Positions 1-8,406 of a stretch of DNA of 64,000 nt are shown piece after piece. Where the stretch lies: contig JAJYHV010000026.1 of assembly GCA_021790515.1 (NCBI GenBank), positions 61,167-125,166 on the forward strand. The letters run 5' to 3'. How positions within the stretch are numbered: position 1 is the first letter of the stretch; every line of letters starts with the position of its first letter. The translations under genes were made by a program, and so were the position numbers. The notes under the pieces are model-generated. The model ran no database searches and had not been told where the DNA came from. It worked only from the letters and a program-made list of their open reading frames with translations. The stretch comes from Pseudomonadota bacterium (GTDB lineage Bacteria; Pseudomonadota; Gammaproteobacteria; Burkholderiales; Sulfuriferulaceae).

Positions 1-884
1 ATGATGCGGCAGCGCGGTATACTGAGTTTTGCAAGAGCAGTTTCCCGTTTGAACAGGATTTGCGTGGCCTGAAAATTGTGGTGGATTGTGCGCATGGCGC
101 TTCATATCACATTGCGCCGCAGGTATTCCATGAACTGGGTGCCGAGGTCATTGCCGTTGGCAATACGCCGGATGGCACTAATATCAACCGTGAATGTGGC
201 GCGACACATACCGCAACCATGAGCGCCGCCGTTCGTCAGCATCGCGCTGGTTTCGGTGTGGCGCTGGATGGAGATGCTGACCGGGTCATGATGGCCGACG
301 CAGATGGCCGTATTTTTGATGGCGATCAGTTGTTGTACATCATCGCCAGATTCCGTCAATCGCTTGGCAGATTGAAAGGCGGTGTGGTGGGAACGCTGAT
401 GAGCAATCTGGGTTTGCAGCATGCGCTGGAGCGTTTGTCGATTCCGTTTGTGCGCGCCAGGGTGGGTGATCGGTATGTACTGGAATTACTGAATGAACGT
501 GGTTGGTATCTGGGTGGTGAGTCCTCCGGGCATATCCTGTGTTTGCAGAAGCATACCACCGGAGACGGTATCATCGCCGCTTTGCAGGTATTGCGCGCGT
601 TGCGTGAAACCGGTCAGACACTGGCGGAATATACGGCGGATTTGCACATGTATCCACAATGTCTGCTTAATGTTCGTGTGGCAACACCGGTAGACTTGCA
701 GCATGGCGACATACGGCACGCGGTTGAACGGGTAGAAAAGGAATTGGGTGTGAACGGCCGGGTGGTGTTGCGGTCGTCAGGAACCGAGCCGCTGGTTCGG
801 GTAATGGTCGAAAGCGCCGACGGTGCACAGGCACAGCGACATGCCGAAAGTATCGCCGCTGCTGTCCGTGCGGCAGTACGGTAA
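1..884 (+). CDS. glmM: Phosphoglucosamine mutase, C-terminal part (5' truncated by window edge)
   Basis: Frame open from the window start; contains GDADRVMMAD and ESSGHILC motifs and the C-terminal RSSGTEPLVRVMVE motif of phosphoglucosamine mutase. Confidence 0.95.
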   Translation, partial: DAAARYTEFCKSSFPFEQDLRGLKIVVDCAHGASYHIAPQVFHELGAEVIAVGNTPDGTNINRECGATHTATMSAAVRQHRAGFGVALDGDADRVMMADADGRIFDGDQLLYIIARFRQSLGRLKGGVVGTLMSNLGLQHALERLSIPFVRARVGDRYVLELLNERGWYLGGESSGHILCLQKHTTGDGIIAALQVLRALRETGQTLAEYTADLHMYPQCLLNVRVATPVDLQHGDIRHAVERVEKELGVNGRVVLRSSGTEPLVRVMVESADGAQAQRHAESIAAAVRAAVR

Positions 885-917
885 TCCCCCCATTTTTAGT
901 TGGGGTCAGAAGTAGGG

Positions 918-1673
918 TTACGCGGCCATGGCCAGCCGTTGTTTCGGTGTAATGCCACCCAAGGCCATGTGTGGGCGGTCGTGGTTATAATCATACATCC
1001 ACTTCGTTGCAAATAGCTGGACTTCGGCCAGGTCTTGCCACAAATACTGCGATAGCCATTCATAACGCACTGTCCGGTTGAACCGTTCGACATAAGCATT
1101 TTGTTGTGGGTTTCCGGGCTGGATATAATCCAGCCGGATGCCTTGCCTGGCTGCCCAGTCCTGCAACAGGCCGCTGATATATTGTCACTGCGAATGGCAA
1201 CCGGCTTGCCCCGCCATTCGATGTTCTGGTTCAGTGTTCGAATCACCCGTTCCGCTATCTGCAAGCTGATCATGCATGAAATCCATCGACCAACATTGGT
1301 TGATGGATTCTGGCACTGCAAGCGCTTCAGGTTTTTCCCTCACCAGCCGTTTTCTGGGCTTGATGCGCAGATTCAGCTCCAACTCCTTGTAAATTCGATA
1401 TACCCGTTTGTGATTCCAGCCAAATTCTTTTACGTTGCGCAGCCACAAAAAACACAGTCCAAAGCCCCAGTTGCGATGATTGTCCGTCAGCCGGATCAGC
1501 CAGTCGGCGATCTCGGCATTTTCGCTGTTCAGCCTGGCTTCATGACGATAGCAGGTTTCGCTAATGACCATGATATTGCAAGCCAGCCGGATCGAAATCC
1601 CTTTGTTCGCCACCAGTTCCTTGGCCACCTCGCGGCGTCGAGATGGCCGGGTTATTTTTTTCCGAGGATCTCC
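918..1673 (-). pseudogene. IS3-family transposase OrfB, disrupted by internal deletions/frameshifts
   Basis: rve-type fragments spread over three ORFs: ...NQCWSMDFMHDQLAD / ERVIRTLNQNIEWRGKPVAIRSDN / LQDWAARQGIRLDYIQPGNPQQNAYVERFNRTVRYEWLSQYLW. Confidence 0.85.
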
Positions 1674-1915
1674 TTCAGGATGTCGCCCTTCAGTCGTTCC
1701 TCGGCGTACATCTTCTTCAGCCGGGCGTTCTCGGCTTCCAATTCTTTCAAGCGGGACATCATTGGCACATCCAACCCGCCGTACTTCGCGCGCCATTTAT
1801 AAAACGTTGCCGTGCTGATTCCGTATTCCCGGCAAATCTCCGGTACCGGCGTGCCGCCTTCTACCCGTTTCAATGCCTCAATGATCTGACTATCCGTGAA
1901 TTTTGACTGCTTCAT
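1652..1915 (-). CDS. IS3-family transposase OrfA (HTH/leucine zipper)
   Basis: MKQSKFTDSQIIEALKRVEGGTPVPEICREYGISTATFYKWRAKYGGLD, typical IS3 OrfA; ends at an A-run (aaaaaaa) consistent with programmed frameshifting. Confidence 0.9.
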   Translation of the reverse strand: MKQSKFTDSQIIEALKRVEGGTPVPEICREYGISTATFYKWRAKYGGLDVPMMSRLKELEAENARLKKMYAEERLKGDILKEILGKK

Positions 1916-2119
1916 GTAGAGCTCCCTCGTATCGAGAAAATTCTACTTCCAATCCCAACTTTTTGCTGGGGGGATTACCAGTGGATTGTAGTAAAATTCG
2001 GTATAAGCGGAAGGTTGTCGGCATTAACGGATCGCAGGATCGATAATCGAAATAATATCAAATTCTTACAACATTTTCTGCCATTTTTATGAAATATTCA
2101 GATTGAGGCATAAACATAA

Positions 2120-3283
2120 ATGCTTGGCGTTTTCAATCCATTCTATTATTTTTTTGTTATAGCGATTTTGCTGATTTTTGCCAAAAATCCACTTTTCAAT
2201 TTAGCTGACGCGTCTTGGCATAGCACCACAAACAGAACGGTTAATATCGATGGCTTGAGGGGAATCCTCGCACTGAGCGTTCTCGTACAACATGCAGCCT
2301 TCCTGCATAATTCTCTCATCGGACTAAGTTGGCAAATTCCTATCCCCAACTTTTTTAATCAGACTGGACAGGCCAGTGTATCGCTTTTTTTTATGATCAC
2401 CGGTTTTTTGTTTTGGAGAAAAGCGGTAGAAGCCAATGGTCGCCTGCGTTGGGGTAAGTTGTACATCACCCGGTTTTTTAGAATCGCGCCTGTTTATTAT
2501 TTTTCCGTAGCGATCGTACTTTTTATCGTCTTTTATGCAAGTCACTTTCACCTGCGGGAATCACCAGCCAAATTGATGAAAGAGCTTTTTCCGCTATTAT
2601 TGGCGGGGTTTTACAAAGTGGGTCATCACATTAACGGCACAGATGCAGCGATAATAAACGCAAGCGTAACGTGGACACTCCGCTATGAATGGGAATACTA
2701 TCTACTGATATTACCAATATCAGCCATTTTTACGAGGCGTGTGGGTTGGCATATCTGGTATTCGGTGTCTGGATTTGTCTTGTTAACCATCATCACCATC
2801 AGATCACCTTCAAGTCACTCCGCTATTGCTTTGTTGGAATTTTTTGGAGGGATGTTGTGCGCATCAATCCATGAAAATTTTATATTAGTAATGAGTAACC
2901 GCATGAATTTTATATTTTCATTTGTTGTGTTGCTTCTATTATTGCTACTTGCGTTTTTTAAAACGGCTTATCAAACAGCACCTTTTTTAATTTTATGGGT
3001 AATATTTTTGCTCATCACTTCCGGGTGTTCTATTTTTGGTTTGCTGTCATCCAGAGCGGCAAGAAGGTTAGGCGAGTTGAGTTTTGATATTTATTTGTTA
3101 CATGGCATTGTGTTACATACTATTTTTAATTTCCAGAGCGTAAACAATTTCGCCCGGTCATCAACAATTTATTTCTGGATGCTGATTATACTTGTGGCCA
3201 TGCTCGCAGCACTGGTGGCCATGGCTACACATTTGTTGATAGAAGTGCCCGGAATTGGTTTTGGTCGGAAGTTGTCTCGCTAA
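2120..3283 (+). CDS. Acyltransferase family 3 (OafA/YrhL-like) membrane protein
   Basis: NIDGLRGILALSVLVQHAAFLHNS motif, many TM segments, FYxVAIxLF..LLHGIVLH pattern; AT-rich. Confidence 0.85.
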   Translation: MLGVFNPFYYFFVIAILLIFAKNPLFNLADASWHSTTNRTVNIDGLRGILALSVLVQHAAFLHNSLIGLSWQIPIPNFFNQTGQASVSLFFMITGFLFWRKAVEANGRLRWGKLYITRFFRIAPVYYFSVAIVLFIVFYASHFHLRESPAKLMKELFPLLLAGFYKVGHHINGTDAAIINASVTWTLRYEWEYYLLILPISAIFTRRVGWHIWYSVSGFVLLTIITIRSPSSHSAIALLEFFGGMLCASIHENFILVMSNRMNFIFSFVVLLLLLLLAFFKTAYQTAPFLILWVIFLLITSGCSIFGLLSSRAARRLGELSFDIYLLHGIVLHTIFNFQSVNNFARSSTIYFWMLIILVAMLAALVAMATHLLIEVPGIGFGRKLSR

Positions 3284-3496
3284 AGCATGATGCTTTCGGG
3301 AAACGGGAAACAGGGAACAGATCACGTTTTTTTGTTTTCACGAAAATACTTTTTGCGAATTTACCGTTCTGGCAAAATTTTGATGTGTGATCAAACCATT
3401 ACACACATTTACTCTGCGTCGAACAGCAACGCCGGGGTATTGCAAAAATAGTTGAGTGTTTTATACTGTTAATTCCGCTACTCTTGGAGTGCGATC

Positions 3497-3748
3497 ATGA
3501 ACACGTTCTTGAATGAGTTTCGTTCGCTTGATGCCATCAAGGTCAGTGAATGTCTGGTGACTTGGCACATATTTCGTAATTTGCTTGAAGCTGAAGATTT
3601 TGCATCCAATATTATGCTGGGTGACGGGCAGCATATCAGCGGCGGCAAAGATTTCGACAGTATTGGGCCATTGTGGTGGGTTGGCGTGGTTGTGGATGAT
3701 TTGGAACATTGGGGCAATCACGCTGCCGTGAACAAGCATGCGGCGTAG
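3497..3748 (+). CDS. Small hypothetical protein (83 aa)
   Basis: ORF only; competing minus-strand ORFs overlap and no family is recognised. Confidence 0.25.
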   Translation: MNTFLNEFRSLDAIKVSECLVTWHIFRNLLEAEDFASNIMLGDGQHISGGKDFDSIGPLWWVGVVVDDLEHWGNHAAVNKHAA

Positions 3749-3760
3749 TTTGCCCCCGCT

Positions 3761-4149
3761 GTCAGGATATTTGTCGCATCAACCATTCTTCAGGCTGCTA
3801 TTTGAGCCGATCTTTTCGGATTCAAACTGACATCCGGGCGAATGCGATTCAAGATCACCGTGCTGGTCAAACAGCACAAAGATCAGGTGCGGTTGCATTC
3901 GCTGAACGCCTGCCCGATCAACTCCGCTTTACCTTGTCAGCGGGGGTGGGTCAATTTTATTGGCCGCACCCCCGGTGGGTCAGTTTACTTGGCCATTGAC
4001 AATTATATATCAGCAAGCCAAAGCGAAACATCCGCAACGCTGGTCGGGGAAAACACGAAACTGGTAACCTGTTGGTGCTGTTAATTTGAATCCGGAAAAA
4101 CCGGTCCAAATGGCAGCCTGAAGAATGGTTGATGCGACAACTATCCTGA
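3761..4149. repeat. Long inverted repeat: arms about 3761-3830 and 4081-4149
   Basis: Reverse complement of left arm tcagtttgaatccgaaaagatcggctcaaatagcagcctgaagaatggttgatgcgacaaatatcctga matches right arm ttaatttgaatccggaaaaaccggtccaaatggcagcctgaagaatggttgatgcgacaactatcctga. Confidence 0.85.
3945..4001 (+). mobile_element. IS21-like element terminus remnant (tandem end repeats)
   Basis: Two direct copies GGTGGGTCAATTTTATTGGCCGC and GGTGGGTCAGTTTACTTGGCC ending ...ATTGACA; resembles the multiple terminal repeats of IS21-family ends; no istA/istB found. Confidence 0.5.
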
Positions 4150-4358
4150 AAGACGTCGCAAAGGCCGAATTGCCGACAGTGGCATTGCCGTTTCAATTGG
4201 TTCACGTGGAGACTATTACTCAGGCAGCCCATTTCTCCAGTCTTGCCCAGTCTGGATTGCTTACGAATCCAATCCGATTTTGCACGGAACAGCGCAAAAT
4301 GCTCACCGTTCCGAAACTTTCGGTCCAACCGCAGATTGCAAATAGCCGAAAAAACGGC

Positions 4359-5120
4359 TCAGCCGAATTTCCCGGTAATGTAATCTTCGGTTTCTTTTTT
4401 GCTCGGATTGGTGAAAATGACGTCGGTACGACCGAATTCCATCATCTCACCCAGGTACATGTAGGCAGTAAAATCTGATACGCGAGCGGCTTGCTGCATG
4501 CTGTGGGTCACGATAGCGATGGTATACTCGGTTTTCAGTTCGTGAACGAGTTCTTCGATACGGGCGGTTGAAATTGGATCAAGTGCGGAGGCAGGCTCGT
4601 CAAGGAGCAATACTTCCGGCTTGACAGCGATGCCCCGCGCAATGCACAAGCGTTGTTGTTGCCCACCGGACAGGCTATAACCACTTTGGCTGAGTTTGTC
4701 TTTGACTTCGTTCCATAACGCTGCTTTTTTGAGTGCCCATTCGACTCGGTCGTGGAGTTCTGCGCGCGAGACTTTTTCGTATAGCTTGATGCCAAAGGCG
4801 ATGTTGTCGAAAATGGACATCGGGAATGGAGTTGGTTTTTGAAAAACCATTCCGACTCGGGCGCGCAGGGTGTTGAGGTCAGTTTTTTTGTCGAGAATAT
4901 CAACGCCATCGAGTAGAATCTGCCCTTCTGCCCGCTGTCCTGGATAAAGATCATACATGCGGTTCAAGGTGCGCAGCAGGGTGGATTTACCGCAACCAGA
5001 AGGGCCGATGAATGCCGTGACTTGATTGACCGGGATATCAAGGTTGATGTCTTTGAGCGCGTGATTTTTACCGTAGTAAAAATCGAGCTTGCGCAGGCTG
5101 AATTTGATATTGGTTTCCAT
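4359..5120 (-). CDS. pstB: Phosphate ABC transporter ATP-binding protein
   Basis: Walker [10 protein letters not shown], signature [15 protein letters not shown], Walker [13 protein letters not shown]; PstB length. Confidence 0.97.
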   Translation of the reverse strand: METNIKFSLRKLDFYYGKNHALKDINLDIPVNQVTAFIGPSGCGKSTLLRTLNRMYDLYPGQRAEGQILLDGVDILDKKTDLNTLRARVGMVFQKPTPFPMSIFDNIAFGIKLYEKVSRAELHDRVEWALKKAALWNEVKDKLSQSGYSLSGGQQQRLCIARGIAVKPEVLLLDEPASALDPISTARIEELVHELKTEYTIAIVTHSMQQAARVSDFTAYMYLGEMMEFGRTDVIFTNPSKKETEDYITGKFG

Positions 5121-5142
5121 GAGGCTCTCGCTGGATGGTGGG

Positions 5143-5979
5143 TCACTGTTCTTTTTTGAATAAAATGCGCGCGCTGATGCTAAGTATCAGTACCAGACTG
5201 GTAGTAAGCAATGCGCCAGCCCAGGCAAGGTTGTGCCAATCATCATAAGGGCTCATGGCCATCTGGAAAATGACAACGGGCAGGTTCGCCATGGGAGCGT
5301 TCATGTTGTTGCTGTAAAACTGGTTGTTCAGCGCGGTAAACAGCAGAGGCGCGGTTTCTCCGCTGATGCGGGCGATGGCCAGCAATATGCCGGTAATCAT
5401 GCCGGCTCGTGCCGCGCGCCAAGTGATCATGGTGACGACCATCCAGCGTGGTGCGCCGAGTGCAGCGGCGGCCTCGCGCAGCGTATCCGGGATAAGTCTC
5501 AGCATGTCTTCTGTCGTGCGCACTACCACAGGAATGACCAGCAGCGACAGGGCAAATGAGCCTGCCCAACCAGAAAAGTGGTGAACACGCATGACATAAA
5601 TTTCGTAAATGAACAGACCGACAATGATGGATGGTGCAGAAAGGAGAATGTCGTTCAGAAAGCGTGTGATGGGCGCCAGCCAGCCGCGCTGGCCGAATTC
5701 GGCCAGATAAGTGCCTGCCATGATACCAACCGGTGTGCCAATCAGCGTGCCGACGAACGACATCATCAAGCTGCCGGCGATGGCATTGACAAGGCCGCCA
5801 TCGCTTCCCGGCGGAGGGGTGCTTTCGGTGAACAGTTTGACGTGCAATCCATGAAAACCGAAATCGACCAACGTCCACAGAATCCATCCCAGCGCCATCA
5901 GGCCAATCAGCATGGCGATACCGGAGATGACCAGATTGGTACGGTTGAGCAACAGGCGTTTGGCGTAGGGTGAAAACAT
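5143..5979 (-). CDS. pstA: Phosphate ABC transporter permease PstA
   Basis: PstA-like permease with [22 protein letters not shown]; adjacent to pstB/pstC. Confidence 0.95.
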   Translation of the reverse strand: MFSPYAKRLLLNRTNLVISGIAMLIGLMALGWILWTLVDFGFHGLHVKLFTESTPPPGSDGGLVNAIAGSLMMSFVGTLIGTPVGIMAGTYLAEFGQRGWLAPITRFLNDILLSAPSIIVGLFIYEIYVMRVHHFSGWAGSFALSLLVIPVVVRTTEDMLRLIPDTLREAAAALGAPRWMVVTMITWRAARAGMITGILLAIARISGETAPLLFTALNNQFYSNNMNAPMANLPVVIFQMAMSPYDDWHNLAWAGALLTTSLVLILSISARILFKKEQ

Positions 5980-5987
5980 GAGGGATC

Positions 5988-6992
5988 CTAATCTTTATTG
6001 CCTTCCTGTTTGCGCAGTTGCAGCAACAGGATTTTTGAAATTGCCAATACCACGAACGTGATGAAAAACAGGATCAGGCCAAGTTCGATCAGAGCAGAGG
6101 TATACATCTTGCCGACTGCTTCGGTAAATTCGTTCGCCAACGCCGAAGAAATGGTGTTGCCCGGCATCAGGAGTGAAGTGGAGATGTCATGCGAATTGCC
6201 GATCACAAAGGTGACAGCCATGGTTTCACCCAGCGCGCGTCCCAGACCAAGCATGATTCCGCCCACGACACCAATGCGGGTATAGGGCAGTACAATATAG
6301 CGCACCACTTCCCAGGTCGTGGCGCCCAGACCGTAAGCAGATTCTTTCAGCATGGGTGGAACGATTTCAAACACGTCACGCATGACGGATGCGATGAAAG
6401 GAATGACCATGATGGCAAGGATAAGGCTTGCGGTCAATACGCCGATGCCCATGGGAGCGCCCTGAAACAGGAAACCGATAACCGGCAGGTTGCCGAGGTT
6501 GTCGATAAGCCATTGTTCAATGTGGTCGCCAAAAAAGGGTGCGAAAACAAACAGTCCCCACATACCATAGATGATGCTGGGGATGCCCGCAAGTAATTCG
6601 ATGGCAATTCCCAGTGGACGTTTAAGCCAGTTGGGTGACAACTCGGTCAAAAACAGTGCGATACCAAAACTGATGGGAACACCGATCAGCAAGGCGATGA
6701 ATGAGGTAACCAGCGTGCCGACGATAGGTACCAGACCACCGAATTTTTCGGTAACGGGATCCCACGCAGTGCCGGTGATAAAGCCGAAGCCAAATTTATG
6801 AATGCTGGGCAGGCTGCCAATGATTAGCGATACCAGAATGCCGAATAACAGGGCAAATACAATAAAAGCAAAGAGTTGTGCCAAGCTAACAAAGATTTTG
6901 TCTTGTATGGCGAAGCGTTGCATGCGCGTGTCGTGCGATGAGGTTTGATTTGACGTGGAAGTCATGTTTTCCTGACCGGGTTTGTGTTCCAC
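5988..6992 (-). CDS. pstC: Phosphate ABC transporter permease PstC
   Basis: [37 protein letters not shown] motifs; the start may be internal (about 6965). Confidence 0.95.
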   Translation of the reverse strand: MEHKPGQENMTSTSNQTSSHDTRMQRFAIQDKIFVSLAQLFAFIVFALLFGILVSLIIGSLPSIHKFGFGFITGTAWDPVTEKFGGLVPIVGTLVTSFIALLIGVPISFGIALFLTELSPNWLKRPLGIAIELLAGIPSIIYGMWGLFVFAPFFGDHIEQWLIDNLGNLPVIGFLFQGAPMGIGVLTASLILAIMVIPFIASVMRDVFEIVPPMLKESAYGLGATTWEVVRYIVLPYTRIGVVGGIMLGLGRALGETMAVTFVIGNSHDISTSLLMPGNTISSALANEFTEAVGKMYTSALIELGLILFFITFVVLAISKILLLQLRKQEGNKD

Positions 6993-7052
6993 GCCACGGC
7001 GACAGGAATATCTGCCGTCGTGGCGTAAAACGCTACAAAATGGTGTTGGATT

Positions 7053-8114
7053 TTACCAGATTGCTTTGCCGCTGGCGTCGTGAATTTTTTCAGACCAATC
7101 TTTTTCGATCAGATCGGTGACACTTTTTGGCAGAGGAACGTAATCCAGATCTTCAGCCAATTTGCCGCCTTTGTTGAATCCCCAATCGAAGAATTTCAGC
7201 ACAATCTTGCCATTTTCGGGATGGTTTTGTGTGGTGTGCATGAGAATGAAGGTGGCGCCCGTGATGGGCCAGCTCATTTTACCCGGTTCGTTGGTCAGCA
7301 TTTCATAAAAATCAGGTATTTTTGACCAATCGGTACCGGCAGCAGCAGCCTGGATGTTGGCGGCAAACGGAGGGACATATTGACCCTCGCGGTTTTGCAT
7401 CAATACATACGCCATTTTGTTTTGTTTGGCATAAGCGTATTCTACATAGCCAATCGACCCTTTGATGCGCTGTACAAAGGATGCCACGCCTTCATTACCC
7501 TTGCCGCCTACGCCGGCAGGCCAAGGGATGGAGGTATCAACACCGACTTTTTTTGCCCATTCCGGGCTGACTTTTGACAGATAGCTGGCGAAAATGAACG
7601 TAGTACCAGAACCGTCAGAGCGGTGAACAACGGTGATATGGGTGGATGGCAGATGCATGCCGCGATTCAATGCTTCAATTTCCGGGCTGTTCCAGGTGAT
7701 GACCTTGCCCATGTAAATGTCGGACAATACTTTGCCGTTCAGATGCAGTTTTCCAGCCTGTACGCCAGGAACATTGACAACGGGAACGACACCGCCGATG
7801 ACGGTAGGAAACTGCATCAAACCATTCTGTTTCAGCACTTCAGGTTTCAGTGGCATGTCCGAAGCACCAAAATTGACGGTGTTGTTTTCGATCTGTTTGA
7901 TGCCGCCACCAGACCCGATGGACTGATAGTTCAGGCTGACGCCGCTGCTGGCTTTGTATGCTTCGGCCCATTTGGCATAAATCGGGTAGGCGAATGTCGA
8001 GCCGGCACCAGTCATTTCTCCGGCGCTGGCAACTCCGGCGCTGAGCATTAATGCGGCAAGCAGGGTGTGGGTGACAAGATTCTTTATAGACATGCATTTC
8101 TCCATATTAATCAA
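7053..8114 (-). CDS. pstS: Phosphate-binding periplasmic protein PstS
   Basis: Signal peptide, GAGSTFAYPIYAKW, YQSIGSGGGIKQIE, HRSDGSGTTFIF. Confidence 0.97.
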   Translation of the reverse strand: MINMEKCMSIKNLVTHTLLAALMLSAGVASAGEMTGAGSTFAYPIYAKWAEAYKASSGVSLNYQSIGSGGGIKQIENNTVNFGASDMPLKPEVLKQNGLMQFPTVIGGVVPVVNVPGVQAGKLHLNGKVLSDIYMGKVITWNSPEIEALNRGMHLPSTHITVVHRSDGSGTTFIFASYLSKVSPEWAKKVGVDTSIPWPAGVGGKGNEGVASFVQRIKGSIGYVEYAYAKQNKMAYVLMQNREGQYVPPFAANIQAAAAGTDWSKIPDFYEMLTNEPGKMSWPITGATFILMHTTQNHPENGKIVLKFFDWGFNKGGKLAEDLDYVPLPKSVTDLIEKDWSEKIHDASGKAIW

Positions 8115-8406
8115 TCGAATGGCTGATATTTAACAACGGGTTTCCGTTGCGGGTTTTTAACTGGTTTCACTTTGTTCCCCAGGCCGGCATGGTTCAGCGT
8201 GATTTGGTCATGTTGGTCACCAACGCGTCCGGTACGTTTTTGACCCGCTTTGAACACAGAGCCGGACTCATTTCAGCATTCATATTCTACTTGAGATATA
8301 TTGCAGAAACATGACGATGTACAGATCGTCTATCAGCATTATTTTCCGTATATCATGACTACGTGTGTGGATTGCTGAAAATTTCAGGTTCTCTGTGAGG
8401 TAAACA

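Larger units (their letters stand above)
885..1976 (-). mobile_element. Degenerate IS3-family insertion sequence
   Basis: orfA/orfB-like ORFs on minus strand. Ends are inverted: left ggtaatccccccattttt..gttgggg..gaagtag; reverse complement of right end ggtaatccccccagcaaaaagttggg..gaagtag. Confidence 0.85.

Noticed and set aside
3461-3748. Overlapping ORFs on both strands around 3.5 kb as a confident gene
   Set aside because: Both strands are open and no family is recognised; coding strand cannot be decided by inspection
8280-8400. Possible Pho box upstream of pstS (ctgtacatcgtcatgtt on minus strand)
   Set aside because: Only weak similarity to CTGTCAT repeats; not supportable by eye
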